Positions 9,804 to 17,891 of a stretch of DNA of 64,000 nt are shown one piece after another. Below the pieces are notes generated by a model. The model ran no database searches. It was given only the letters and a program-made list of their open reading frames with translations, and was not told the DNA's origin. The stretch comes from Paenibacillus radicis (ex Xue et al. 2023) (GTDB taxonomy: Bacteria > Bacillota > Bacilli > Paenibacillales > NBRC-103111). The translations under genes and the position numbers were made by a program. Numbering within the stretch: position 1 is the stretch's first letter; each line of letters begins with the position of its first letter. The stretch spans positions 124,001 through 188,000 of the forward strand of contig NZ_JANQBD010000005.1 in NCBI RefSeq assembly GCF_024722015.1. The letters are read 5' to 3'.

Positions 9804-10544
9804 ATGAAACGATTGCTGAGTTTGATAGTGACCGCAATGATGATTTTCACCCTTATGGCTTGCAGTACAGTGCCTGCGAATGTAGAAAAGCTTGCGAATC
9901 AACCGGCTTCGAATACTTCCAAAACCCAAAGCAATGGAAAAAAGGTTCTTTTCGTTGGAAAAGACAGTGGCGGAGACGCGCTTGTTATTAAGCGTTTAAA
10001 GGAGAAGCATGGCATGGAGGTTACCGTTATCGCCGATAAGGAGCTGAAAACGGAGAGTGCCAACGGTCATGTGTTAATTTTTGTAAGCGAGTCCGTGAAT
10101 TCCGGTAAAATAGGCGATAAATTTGTAAAAACGCCAATACCTGTCATTTATGCGGAGCCTCAATCCACCAGTGATACAGGAATGACCGATGTTGATTCCT
10201 TTGGGGCTTTTGTTGGAGCTAATACGGTGAAGACCATTCAGATCAAGGACAGCAAACACCCGCTGGCAGCAGGGCTATCAGGCGCTGTTGATGTATACAA
10301 GGAGAACGGGAAGATGGGCTTTGCCATCCCAGGCAAAGAAGCTATCGTCATAGCTACGGTACCTAAAGAGGATCAGAAGGCGACTATTTTTGCCTATGAG
10401 AAGGGCGTTAAAAATGTGAAAGGCGATCCGGTTGCGGCACGTGAGCTGTATTTCTATATGTTCAACGGGGAAGAAATCAATCAGAGCGATGATGGCTGGA
10501 AGCTGTTTGATGCAGCTGTTCAGTGGACCACCGGGAAAAATTAA
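9804..10544 (+). CDS. Lipoprotein with ThuA/GATase-like domain (paralogue 2)
   Basis: 246 residues; ATG preceded by AGGAGGG. Lipobox FTLMAC at the end of a short signal peptide, then a serine/asparagine-rich linker of about 25 residues and the same domain as its neighbours (KKVLFVGKDSGGD, VSESVNSGK, SKHPLAAGL, DDGWKLFDAAVQW). The family sequence pattern is conserved but the surface loops differ, as expected of an old tandem duplication rather than a recent copy. It lies 38 bases after paralogue 1 with no terminator, so probably co-transcribed. Function unknown; membrane-anchored and outside the cell. Confidence 0.72.
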   Translation: MKRLLSLIVTAMMIFTLMACSTVPANVEKLANQPASNTSKTQSNGKKVLFVGKDSGGDALVIKRLKEKHGMEVTVIADKELKTESANGHVLIFVSESVNSGKIGDKFVKTPIPVIYAEPQSTSDTGMTDVDSFGAFVGANTVKTIQIKDSKHPLAAGLSGAVDVYKENGKMGFAIPGKEAIVIATVPKEDQKATIFAYEKGVKNVKGDPVAARELYFYMFNGEEINQSDDGWKLFDAAVQWTTGKN

Positions 10545-10571
10545 CCCTCGAAATAAGGAGAGGTGAGCGAC

Positions 10572-11261
10572 ATGGTTCGTATGGCAAGTTTTCTGCTTGC
10601 AGTTCTGCTGCTGATTTCCTTAACCGCATGTTCATCAACAAATAATGTACCGAATGAGAGCAGAAAAGCACTTTTTGTCGGCAGGGAAAACGGTGGAGAT
10701 GGTATTGTTATCAAGCATATAAAAGCACTGGGATTCCAGGTTGATGTATCGTCGGACAAAGATCTGACAGCTGAGAAAGCTGTGGGTCACGCCTTCGTAT
10801 TCGTAAGCTCGACTGTGAACTCGAATAAAGTGGGCAATAAATTAAAAGCATCCCCGGTGCCTGTTATTTATGCGGAATCGCAAAACATGGGAGACCTGAA
10901 CTTATCGGGCAAAGAAACAGATACGGATAATGGAGATTTTGCAGGAAAAACGATAGCGATAAAAGCCGCCAACCACCCTATCGCATCCGGTTTGCAGGGA
11001 AGCGTGGAGGTCTACCAACAGGAGGGCAAGATTGGCTTCATCGTTCCTGGCAGCGAAGGGGTCATTGTTGCTTCTTCCCCGGATAATGAACAAAGAGCGG
11101 TGATTTGTGCTTTCGAAAAGGGAGCCAAAACTATGAATAACGAGCCGCTTCCCGCCCGTCAGGTGTACTTTTATATAGTTGGAGGCGAAGAGATTAACCA
11201 GACAGACAATGGCTGGAAGCTGTTCAGCTCTGCTGTTCAATGGGTGACTGGAGCTAAATAG
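10572..11261 (+). CDS. Lipoprotein with ThuA/GATase-like domain (paralogue 3)
   Basis: 229 residues from the ATG at 10572, eight bases after AAGGAGAGG; the GTG at 10563 lies inside that ribosome site. Lipobox ISLTAC. The shortest of the family: the domain begins almost directly after the lipid-anchored cysteine (RKALFVGRENGGDG), followed by VSSTVNSNK, ANHPIASGL and DNGWKLFSSAVQW. Twenty-seven bases separate it from paralogue 2. Its stop precedes a 262-base regulatory region that starts a new transcription unit. Confidence 0.72.
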   Translation: MVRMASFLLAVLLLISLTACSSTNNVPNESRKALFVGRENGGDGIVIKHIKALGFQVDVSSDKDLTAEKAVGHAFVFVSSTVNSNKVGNKLKASPVPVIYAESQNMGDLNLSGKETDTDNGDFAGKTIAIKAANHPIASGLQGSVEVYQQEGKIGFIVPGSEGVIVASSPDNEQRAVICAFEKGAKTMNNEPLPARQVYFYIVGGEEINQTDNGWKLFSSAVQWVTGAK

Positions 11262-11310
11262 CAACCTTTAAGGGAATCTGTTTTCAATAAAGGAAAGATG
11301 CAATTAACAA

Positions 11311-11375
11311 CCTATAAAAGTGGAATAGTCCCCCAATGAATATAACCGAGGTTCGTATTAAAGTAGAACTATGAT
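11311..11375 (+). promoter_or_regulatory. Promoter A with 22-bp direct repeat (AraC-like site)
   Basis: CCTATAAA at 11311 and a second, weaker half-site CCAATGAA exactly 22 bp later. A -10 candidate TATGAT starts at 11370, 59 bp from the first half-site. The same spacing recurs at 17014, 24565 and 44891. Two half-sites in direct orientation two helical turns apart is the usual layout for AraC-family activators. It would drive the binding-protein gene at 11524. Confidence 0.6.
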
Positions 11376-11430
11376 CTTGTAAGTTTGAATAACTAACCTT
11401 GGACAATCAAATTTCACTTTTGTTATCAAT

Positions 11431-11444
11431 TACAAGCGCTTACA
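11431..11444. promoter_or_regulatory. Candidate catabolite-responsive element (cre)
   Basis: The minus strand reads TGTAAGCGCTTGTA, matching 13 of 14 positions of the CcpA consensus TGWAARCGYTWNCW. It lies about 55 bp downstream of the proposed -10 of promoter A, where CcpA would act as a roadblock. Confidence 0.45.
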
Positions 11445-11523
11445 TACAAAGTGCTTTTGGGAGATGCAGAAGCTTGTATTGCGTATAGGTTGGTTAACTA
11501 TTAAGGGAGGTTTCAAACCGAAT

Positions 11524-12840
11524 ATGAAAAAAATGGTCAAAACATCAATGGTGGTCGCATTGGCATGCTCCGTTATGGTAGGCTGTACGGCCGACCCTGT
11601 TGCAACGGACAAAAATCCAGATCCCGGTAAAACGACTAAAGCTCCGGATAATGAAATATTTATTTACACCTCTTACCCTGCTTTTTACGCTAAAGAAGAA
11701 AATTGGGATAAGCAAGTCGGCCAGTATTTAAAGAAGAAGTTTCCGGATCTCACTATTAAGCATGTCCATTGGGATAAAGGAAGAGAATATAAGGATTTAA
11801 TTGCAGCCGGTACGATTCCCGACATTATTATCGATAATGCCCGGATGAACTATGAAAGATATATTTTGAAAAATGATCTTCAATATGATATGACTGAGCT
11901 AATTAAAAAGTTTAATTTCGATACGAGTAAATTGAATCCTGCTGCGATGGCACAGATGAAAAATATGACGCCTGAAGGTAAGATCTATGGCTTGCCTTTC
12001 CAATTAAGCGACTTCGTGCTTTTTTATAACAAAGACATCTTTGATAAATTTGGCGTCGATTATCCGAAGGATGGCATGACCTATGATGAGATCTATGAAT
12101 TGGCCAAGAAGTTGACTCGTGTGGAAGGCGAGAACACATATAAAGGCTATCAGCAGCATCCGGGTTTGTACATGACGTATAATCAGCTTTCATTGCCGCC
12201 ACTCAGCCTGACGGAGGATAAAGCACAATTAAGCACGGACGGTTGGAAAAAAGAAGTGGATAACCTGAGACGCTTCTATGAAATTCCGGCCAATCAGTTT
12301 ACTTCCGTTGATGACTTCCCTAAGGGGAAAATGGCGATGAGTGTGCATGTATCCGAAAAAATTATTCAATGGTATGAGCAAAATAAAAACTTGAATTTCG
12401 ATATCGCCGCAATGCCATCCTTCGCCGATGTTCCCAAGACGAAAGCCCAGCCTAACATGTACGCGGCGTACATTGCACAGCAATCGACCAAGAAGGATAA
12501 GGCGTTTCAGGTCATAGCTTATCTTCTATCGGAAGAGATGCAAATAAACTTCTCCAAGGAAGGCATCATCGGACCTTTAGAAAGCCAGAAGGTGCAAGAG
12601 GCGTTCGGTAAAAACTTGCCGCAAATGCAGGGTAAGCATACGGAATCGATTTTCTACAGCAAAAATGCAATGCCACCGGCAGCTCGTGCTAATGGCCTGA
12701 CCCATGTTGATGTACCTTTGCATAATGTATTTGCTCCATTAATTTTCGGAGAATCCAAAGATTCGGCAACGGCGCTAAGAATGATTGAGGAACAAACGAA
12801 CAAAGGTATCTTAACGGAAAAAGCCGCTAAATCGAAATAA
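11524..12840 (+). CDS. Sugar ABC transporter substrate-binding lipoprotein 1
   Basis: 438 residues from the ATG at 11524; AAGGGAGG lies 13 bases upstream and the lipoprotein signal (ends SVMVGC) begins there. The mature part is a family-1 extracellular solute-binding protein: NEIFIYTSYPAFYAKEE at the mature start, then PDIIIDNARM, GKIYGLPF and FYNKDIFDKFGVDYP, the classic open-close hinge region. Very similar over its whole length to the protein at 14018, so the two are duplicates. Likely captures a sugar or oligosaccharide for the permeases at 7059-8947. Transcribed from promoter A and closed by a strong terminator. Confidence 0.88.
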   Translation: MKKMVKTSMVVALACSVMVGCTADPVATDKNPDPGKTTKAPDNEIFIYTSYPAFYAKEENWDKQVGQYLKKKFPDLTIKHVHWDKGREYKDLIAAGTIPDIIIDNARMNYERYILKNDLQYDMTELIKKFNFDTSKLNPAAMAQMKNMTPEGKIYGLPFQLSDFVLFYNKDIFDKFGVDYPKDGMTYDEIYELAKKLTRVEGENTYKGYQQHPGLYMTYNQLSLPPLSLTEDKAQLSTDGWKKEVDNLRRFYEIPANQFTSVDDFPKGKMAMSVHVSEKIIQWYEQNKNLNFDIAAMPSFADVPKTKAQPNMYAAYIAQQSTKKDKAFQVIAYLLSEEMQINFSKEGIIGPLESQKVQEAFGKNLPQMQGKHTESIFYSKNAMPPAARANGLTHVDVPLHNVFAPLIFGESKDSATALRMIEEQTNKGILTEKAAKSK

Positions 12841-12860
12841 GATTTTATGTAAGACTGAAT

Positions 12861-12909
12861 AAACAAACCTCCAGAAGCGCCATACAAGTGGTGCTGGAGG
12901 TTTGTTTTA
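12861..12909 (+). terminator. Rho-independent terminator
   Basis: AAACAAACCTCCAG pairs with CTGGAGGTTTGTTTT around a loop that itself can pair (GCGCCA/TGGTGC). Strong GC stem, T-rich end, 20 bases after the binding-protein stop. Confidence 0.88.
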
Positions 12910-12955
12910 TCAGATTTTAGAATGAAATGGCTAGATGACAGGGGGAATTAGTTCG

Positions 12956-13987
12956 ATGAAACGTTTGCTCATGCTGCTCTTCGCGGCTTTTATGGCAATA
13001 TCCATCATTGGCTGCTCAGCAGCAACAGATAAGCCTGCTCCGAATGCAGCTTCCAAGGCTCCTGAAGTGACAACGCCTCCGAAGCAAGCTGAAGCACCTA
13101 AGGCTGCGGAGCCGAAAGCACCAGCGGAAGCACCGAAGGCCGAGGATCCGAAGGCTCCGGCGGAAGCGCCGAAGGCTGGGGAGACGAAGCCGGCCGAAGC
13201 ACCGAAGGCCGAGGAGACGAAAGCGCCAGCGGAGGCGTCAAAAGCTCCGGCCGAAGCGCCTAAAGCAGCGGAGGTGAAAGCTCCGGCGGAAACACCGAAG
13301 GCCGCTGAACCGGCAGCCCCGACGCCGGCACCAGCTCCTGCATCTGCACCGAAGCAGGAGGAAATTTCCGCCAAAGGGAAAAAGGTTCTTCTTGTCGGCA
13401 GGGAGAAGGCTGGAGAGGATATAGTTGTCTCAAATCGTTTGAAGGCGCTTGGTTTCGCAGTCACCATTATGCCTGATAAGAACTTCACCGCTGATAAAAC
13501 GAATGGTTATGATCTTATTTATATTAGCCAAACGTTGAACTCCAAGATGGTTAAGGATGGGGTCATGAAGGATGTAGCCATACCGACTGTGTATGTGAAA
13601 AATCACGGAATGTACTATCTCGGATTGTCGTCTATTGAAGAAAACGCCAATATTTTTAATGTCAAATCGATTGATATTGTAGACAGCAATCATAAGGTGG
13701 CTGGCGGTTTATCCGGTACTGTCGACATTTACAAAGAAACCGGTCCTAAAATGGGTATCGGTTATGGGCTGCCTGGCAAGGAAGCCAAAATCATTGCAAC
13801 AGGTCCAGGGGATAAAAGCAAAGCGACCATCTACTATTACGACAAAGGCACGAAAGCGGATGATGGATATGCAGTAAAGGCGCGTATATCGTTTTTCTAT
13901 TTGAATAATCAAATGGAAGAAAATACAACGGCTGATGGTTGGAAGCTGTTAGATAACCTGGTTCTATGGACTTTACAAAACGGCTAA
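12956..13987 (+). CDS. Lipoprotein with Pro-Ala-Lys spacer and ThuA/GATase-like domain (paralogue 4)
   Basis: 343 residues from the ATG at 12956, nine bases after GGGGGA; lipobox ISIIGC. About 95 residues of low-complexity APAEAPKA-type repeats separate the lipid anchor from the same domain found at 9040-11261 (KKVLLVGREKAGED, ISQTLNSKM, SNHKVAGGL, DGWKLLDNLVLW). The rigid, charged spacer would lift the domain through the cell wall, unlike paralogues 1-3. It sits between the two duplicate binding proteins, after a terminator, so expression depends on read-through or an unrecognised promoter. Confidence 0.72.
   Translation: MKRLLMLLFAAFMAISIIGCSAATDKPAPNAASKAPEVTTPPKQAEAPKAAEPKAPAEAPKAEDPKAPAEAPKAGETKPAEAPKAEETKAPAEASKAPAEAPKAAEVKAPAETPKAAEPAAPTPAPAPASAPKQEEISAKGKKVLLVGREKAGEDIVVSNRLKALGFAVTIMPDKNFTADKTNGYDLIYISQTLNSKMVKDGVMKDVAIPTVYVKNHGMYYLGLSSIEENANIFNVKSIDIVDSNHKVAGGLSGTVDIYKETGPKMGIGYGLPGKEAKIIATGPGDKSKATIYYYDKGTKADDGYAVKARISFFYLNNQMEENTTADGWKLLDNLVLWTLQNG
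13080..13355 (+). repeat. Low-complexity Pro-Ala-Lys-Glu coding repeat
   Basis: Imperfect tandem units encoding AEAPKA and KAPAEAPK inside the lipoprotein gene. GC content is clearly higher than in the flanks. Such tracts expand and contract by slippage; the antisense reading frame is open only because of the repeat. Confidence 0.75.
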
Positions 13988-14017
13988 TTTCAACACGATA
14001 ATAAGTGGAGGTTTGAA

Positions 14018-15364
14018 ATGAGCTTACAATTAAAAAGATACGCTTTAGCTGCTTTTTCGCTCATTTTGCTGGCGGGCTGCGAGCAAGGGCTTGTGTCAAA
14101 TCCTGTTGCTTCGGTCGAAAAGAAATCGGTTGATCCATCGCCTGAAAATGAAATATTCATATATACGGTCAACCCGCCTTTTTACGCGAAAGAGGAATAT
14201 TTTGATAAGCAGATCGGTCAATTCATCCGTAAAAAGTTTCCGAATACAACCATCAAGCATGTTCACTGGGATAATCCGGGCAGACAATATCAGGATTTAA
14301 TCGCAGCAGGTACGATTCCCGATATTATCATCGACAATACTCGTATGAATGTACAGAGGTGGATCATCGATAATGATCTGCAGTATGACATTCGGGATTT
14401 GATCAAGAAGTACAACTTTGACACAAGCAAGCTGAATCCGGCTTTGATGGCGCAGATGGGAAATCTGACTAAGGAAGGGAAGATATATGGACTTCCTTTT
14501 AATAATAACGATTTCGTGCTCTTTTATAATAAGGATATTTTTGATAAATTTGGTGTCGAGTATCCGAAGGATGGCATGACGTACGATGAGGCCTATGAGA
14601 AGGCTAAGAAGCTGACTCGCGTGGAAGGTGAAATTACGTACAAGGGATACTCTCAAAACCCTGGTCACTATATGAACTATAACCAACTGTCGCTCTCACC
14701 GCTTAGCCAGACAGAAGATAAAGCAAGCATGAACAACCCGGAATGGAGGAAAGCCGTAGACAACTTAAGGCGTTTTTATGATATTCCTGCCAACCAATTC
14801 GATACGGTTGAAACCTTCGCTTCGAAAGGCAATATCGCGATGGCTGTGGCAACGGTTGACCATCTTGTATCTTTCCAGGAGCAGAATAAAAGCCTGAACT
14901 TCGACATTGTGCCGGTTCCTTCTTTCAGTGATGTGCCTGATACAAGGTATCAACCTAATGTATATTCGATGTATATTACGAAGCAATCCAAGAAGAAGGA
15001 TATGGCTTTTCAGGTAATGGCGGCGCTGCTTTCAGAGGAGCATCAGGTTGAGCTGGCTAAAGAAGGTGTAATTGTGCCGATGGAGTCGGGTGCGGTCGTG
15101 CAGGCATTCGGACAGAACCTTCCGCATATGAGAGGCAAAAATACGAAAGCCATCTTCCATGGCAAAACAGCTATGCCTCCTGCAGCGAGAGCCGACGGCT
15201 TGCTCTGGTATGACGTGCCTATGCAAAATGTATTCGCACCGCTTATATTCAAAGAATCTAAGGATTCTGCAACAGCGCTGCGTATGATTGAGGAGCAATC
15301 GACCAAAGGAATAGAAACAAAGAAAGCTTCGATAGTTCAGCTCGATAAGGCTGCAAAAAAGTAA
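14018..15364 (+). CDS. Sugar ABC transporter substrate-binding lipoprotein 2
   Basis: 448 residues; ATG preceded by GGAGG. Lipobox LLAGC. Shares nearly all segments with the protein at 11524, for example GTIPDIIIDN, VLFYNKDIFDKFGV, YPKDGMTYDE and FKESKDSATALRMIEEQ. Differences cluster in the ligand-facing regions (NVQRWII instead of NYERYIL, NNNDFV instead of QLSDFV), so the copies may bind related but different sugars. Located between two ThuA-like-domain genes, which suggests that binding protein and domain partner were duplicated as a pair. Confidence 0.87.
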   Translation: MSLQLKRYALAAFSLILLAGCEQGLVSNPVASVEKKSVDPSPENEIFIYTVNPPFYAKEEYFDKQIGQFIRKKFPNTTIKHVHWDNPGRQYQDLIAAGTIPDIIIDNTRMNVQRWIIDNDLQYDIRDLIKKYNFDTSKLNPALMAQMGNLTKEGKIYGLPFNNNDFVLFYNKDIFDKFGVEYPKDGMTYDEAYEKAKKLTRVEGEITYKGYSQNPGHYMNYNQLSLSPLSQTEDKASMNNPEWRKAVDNLRRFYDIPANQFDTVETFASKGNIAMAVATVDHLVSFQEQNKSLNFDIVPVPSFSDVPDTRYQPNVYSMYITKQSKKKDMAFQVMAALLSEEHQVELAKEGVIVPMESGAVVQAFGQNLPHMRGKNTKAIFHGKTAMPPAARADGLLWYDVPMQNVFAPLIFKESKDSATALRMIEEQSTKGIETKKASIVQLDKAAKK

Positions 15365-15409
15365 ACATACCAGCACTTATAAAATATTAAATTAAGGAAG
15401 GTGCATAGA

Positions 15410-16900
15410 ATGAAAAAAATACTATCGTCCCTATTATGCTTTCTGCTGTTAACCTTGACTGTTCTTCCATTTGCTTTTGCAGCGACAACGACACCGGAAA
15501 CTCCAGCGGTAAAAAGTGCAGCTGATTTTAAAGATTTGAAGGATCTCCCGCAAGATGAGAAAGCCAAATTCGATGAATTGATTCGTGGTGGTGTGTTTAG
15601 CGGATTGTCGGAGGATACATTTGGTTTGGATGCCAAAATGGATCGTGCCCAGTTTGCGAAGGTGGCTGCGATTATTTTTGCCTTGCCCCTGGATAATACG
15701 CTGGCCAAAGCATCGTTTACAGATGTTAACCCTGATCATTGGTCATTTGTTTATGTTGAAGCTCTTAAAAAAGCGGGACTTACCAACGGATATGATTCCG
15801 AAGGAAAAACGTATAACCCGTCCGGAGTGGTTTCACGTCAAGAGCTTGCTGCCTTCCTTGTTCGGGGACTTGGGTTGGATGATGCTGCGAAAAAAGCTGC
15901 TCCAGCGACAGATGCTACGGTAGATGATTGGGCGAAGGGTTATGTGTCGCTTTCACTAGAGAAGAAAATTTTGATGAAGCAGGATGATGGTACCTTTGAC
16001 GGTGCGGCGTCGGCTACGCGGAAAATGCTCGCTAATGCAAGCTATGAGGCGAAGAAAATTTTCGGTTCGGCGGGCAAGACAGATCCGGCAACTCCTACGA
16101 CTCCGGGAACAACGACTCCGGCTACGCCAGGGACGACAACACCGTCGACACCAGGAACGACGACTCCTGCGACGGGAACTACGCCAGGAAGCACGACACC
16201 AGGAACGACAACACCAGCACCAACGACTCCGGCGAAAACGGATTCCCAGTGGCAAGTATCTGCTAAAGGGAAGAAGGTGCTTATTACTAGTGATCAAAAG
16301 AAACCTAGCGCTCCTGAGTTAAGCGATGATGAAAAACCGGCAGTGGCCCGTTTGCAAGCATTGGGTTTCGAAGTTACTCGTATTTCTAGTACTAAAATCG
16401 ATGCCAGCATAACCGCTGGATACGATCTCATTGTTATCGGAGCTTCAACCAACTCTAAGTATGTTAAGAAGAAGCTGAAAACAATCGATATACCGGTTCT
16501 ATACATCAAATCAATTTCATTTGGAGATGCCGACTTTTCAACAGTAGCGGAAAACACTACCATTCCTAAGCAAACCAAGATAACAATACAAAAAAGTGAT
16601 CATCCGATTGCATCGGGAATTAAAGGAGATGTTGAAGTCTTTTTAGATCCATCTTATGTTGCATTCGGTATTCCGAGCAGTGATGGTGTCATAGTTGCTT
16701 CCGCGTTGGGTGACCCAACTAAAGGGGTAATCATCACTTATGAGAAAGGAACTAAGAATGTTTTAGGTGAAAGCATAACAGCTCGTACTGCACTATATGG
16801 TGTGAGAACTATTGGAGATATTAAAAACTCCGGTACGGATGAGTTTTGGAAATTGATGGATTCTACAGCGATGTGGCTTATTCAAAAGCCGGGCAGCTAA
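15410..16900 (+). CDS. SLH-anchored protein with Thr-Pro spacer and ThuA/GATase-like domain (paralogue 5)
   Basis: 496 residues from the ATG at 15410 (AAGGAAGG upstream). Signal peptide ends FAFAAT. Residues about 35-220 contain three SLH-like repeats (AQFAKVAAIIFALP, FTDVNPDHWSFVYVEALKKAG, SRQELAAFLVRGLGL), the first and last degenerate. A TTPGTTTPATPG-type spacer of about 55 residues follows, then the same domain as in the four lipoproteins (KKVLITSDQKK, IGASTNSKYV, SDHPIASGI, EFWKLMDSTAMW). Here SLH binding to cell-wall polymer replaces the lipid anchor. The first 200 residues resemble the N-terminus of the protein at 24751. Confidence 0.75.
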   Translation: MKKILSSLLCFLLLTLTVLPFAFAATTTPETPAVKSAADFKDLKDLPQDEKAKFDELIRGGVFSGLSEDTFGLDAKMDRAQFAKVAAIIFALPLDNTLAKASFTDVNPDHWSFVYVEALKKAGLTNGYDSEGKTYNPSGVVSRQELAAFLVRGLGLDDAAKKAAPATDATVDDWAKGYVSLSLEKKILMKQDDGTFDGAASATRKMLANASYEAKKIFGSAGKTDPATPTTPGTTTPATPGTTTPSTPGTTTPATGTTPGSTTPGTTTPAPTTPAKTDSQWQVSAKGKKVLITSDQKKPSAPELSDDEKPAVARLQALGFEVTRISSTKIDASITAGYDLIVIGASTNSKYVKKKLKTIDIPVLYIKSISFGDADFSTVAENTTIPKQTKITIQKSDHPIASGIKGDVEVFLDPSYVAFGIPSSDGVIVASALGDPTKGVIITYEKGTKNVLGESITARTALYGVRTIGDIKNSGTDEFWKLMDSTAMWLIQKPGS

Positions 16901-16916
16901 TCGAGAATAAACAATA

Positions 16917-16952
16917 AAACGTCCATCCTGATCAGCAGGATGGACGTTTTTA
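16917..16952 (+). terminator. Rho-independent terminator
   Basis: AAACGTCCATCCTG-ATCAG-CAGGATGGACGTTTTT, a perfect 14-bp stem with a T-run, 17 bases after the SLH-protein stop. Confidence 0.93.
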
Positions 16953-17013
16953 TGCTGAGCATCGAACAATTACACAGTTTTTTTGTTAAGCAAGTTAATA
17001 ATGAAGCAAACAA

Positions 17014-17079
17014 CCTATAAAGTTGAAATAAAAGCCCTAAACGATAACAGCGTTTTCATAGTAGAGTTATTAATATAAT
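17014..17079 (+). promoter_or_regulatory. Promoter B with 22-bp direct repeat (AraC-like site)
   Basis: CCTATAAA at 17014 and CCTAAACG at 17036, exactly 22 bp apart, with a perfect -10 TATAAT at 17074, 60 bp from the first half-site. No good -35 box, as expected of an activator-dependent promoter. It drives the exporter operon at 17190-24476. Confidence 0.65.
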
Positions 17080-17111
17080 GCATAGAGAACTCTGAGTATG
17101 CTTTCAAAACT

Positions 17112-17179
17112 AGTTTTGCAAAAGCAATGCTCATCTTGAGCTTACGAAGCAAGTTTCCCTTTTGGAAAACCCTTAGGAG
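17112..17179 (+). repeat. Repeated leader element, copy 1
   Basis: A 68-base block that recurs at 31764-31831. Shared pieces in order: AGTTT-GC-AAAGC, GCTCA, GCTTACG, GCAAGTTT-CC, GAAAAC and TTA-GGAG. It ends in the ribosome binding site of the ATPase gene, includes GCTCATCTTGAGC (a small stem) and overlaps the 14-bp palindrome CAAAACTAGTTTTG at 17105. Either a structured 5' leader or a dispersed repeat that landed upstream of genes. Confidence 0.55.
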
Positions 17180-17189
17180 TGTGAAACCT

Positions 17190-17891
17190 TTGACGATTCT
17201 GAATCAGCCGTCCCCTAACGAGCCTTTAGTAAAAGCAGTAGGGATTACAAGGGTGTTCGGACGAGGCACTGCTGCCGTACATGCGCTAAAAGGCGCCGAC
17301 CTCTCTATCTCAACGAACCGGCTTGTGGCCTTAAAAGGAAGATCAGGCTCAGGAAAAACAACGCTGCTGAATATTCTGGGTGCACTGGATAAGCCTACTG
17401 AAGGCAAAGTTTTTTTCAATCGAGAGGAAATTAGCAATTATTCGGATAAGAAGCGCAATGAGTTGAGGCGTATACATATGGGTCTAATTTTTCAATCCTT
17501 TGCACTAGTCCCACTGATGACCGCATACGAGAATGTGGAATTTGGTTTGCGTATTGCTGGCGTTCAACCAACGCTTCATAAGGAATATGCGGAAAGAGCC
17601 TTGGATTTGGTGGGCTTGAAGTCAAGGATGAAGCATCATCCCTTCGAAATGTCAGGGGGCGAGCAGCAGCGGGTTGCCATTGCAAGGGCAATTGCCCACA
17701 AGCCTTCATTAATATTAGCGGACGAGCCGACGGCTGAGCTTGATAGCAAGATGGGGATGCAAGTTATGAAAGTGTTCAAGGATCTTGTTCATCGTGAGGG
17801 TATGACCATTATGCTAACAACACATGATCCTGCGATTATGAGTGTAGTCGATCAGGTATACGCATTGGAGGATGGTCAAATTGTCGAATAA
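17190..17891 (+). CDS. ABC transporter ATPase (LolD/MacB type) 1
   Basis: 233 residues from a TTG at 17190, ten bases after AGGAG; an ATG at 17127 lies inside the leader repeat and is less likely. Walker A GRSGSGKTT, signature MSGGEQQRVAIARA and Walker B LILADEPTAELD identify a complete ATPase of the lipoprotein-release/macrolide-export class, which pairs with FtsX-type permeases. First gene of a four-gene exporter set: ATPase, adaptor lipoprotein, permease, second ATPase. Overlaps the adaptor gene. Confidence 0.9.
   Translation: MTILNQPSPNEPLVKAVGITRVFGRGTAAVHALKGADLSISTNRLVALKGRSGSGKTTLLNILGALDKPTEGKVFFNREEISNYSDKKRNELRRIHMGLIFQSFALVPLMTAYENVEFGLRIAGVQPTLHKEYAERALDLVGLKSRMKHHPFEMSGGEQQRVAIARAIAHKPSLILADEPTAELDSKMGMQVMKVFKDLVHREGMTIMLTTHDPAIMSVVDQVYALEDGQIVE

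Noticed and set aside
13080..13355. CRISPR-like array
   Set aside because: Repeat units are codon-level imperfect, without spacers of constant length, and lie inside an open reading frame.
12931..13488. Long minus-strand open frame rich in Ala, Gly, Ser and Phe
   Set aside because: It is the antisense of the Pro-Ala-Lys repeat; low-complexity GC-rich DNA keeps several frames open. No ribosome site and no recognisable domain.
15956..16322. Arg-rich open frames on both strands over the Thr-Pro spacer
   Set aside because: Products of the repetitive ACN/CCN codons of the spacer in the SLH protein; not separate genes.
17127..17189. Upstream ATG for the first exporter ATPase
   Set aside because: Lies inside the repeated leader element, before the ribosome site; the TTG at 17190 has correct spacing.
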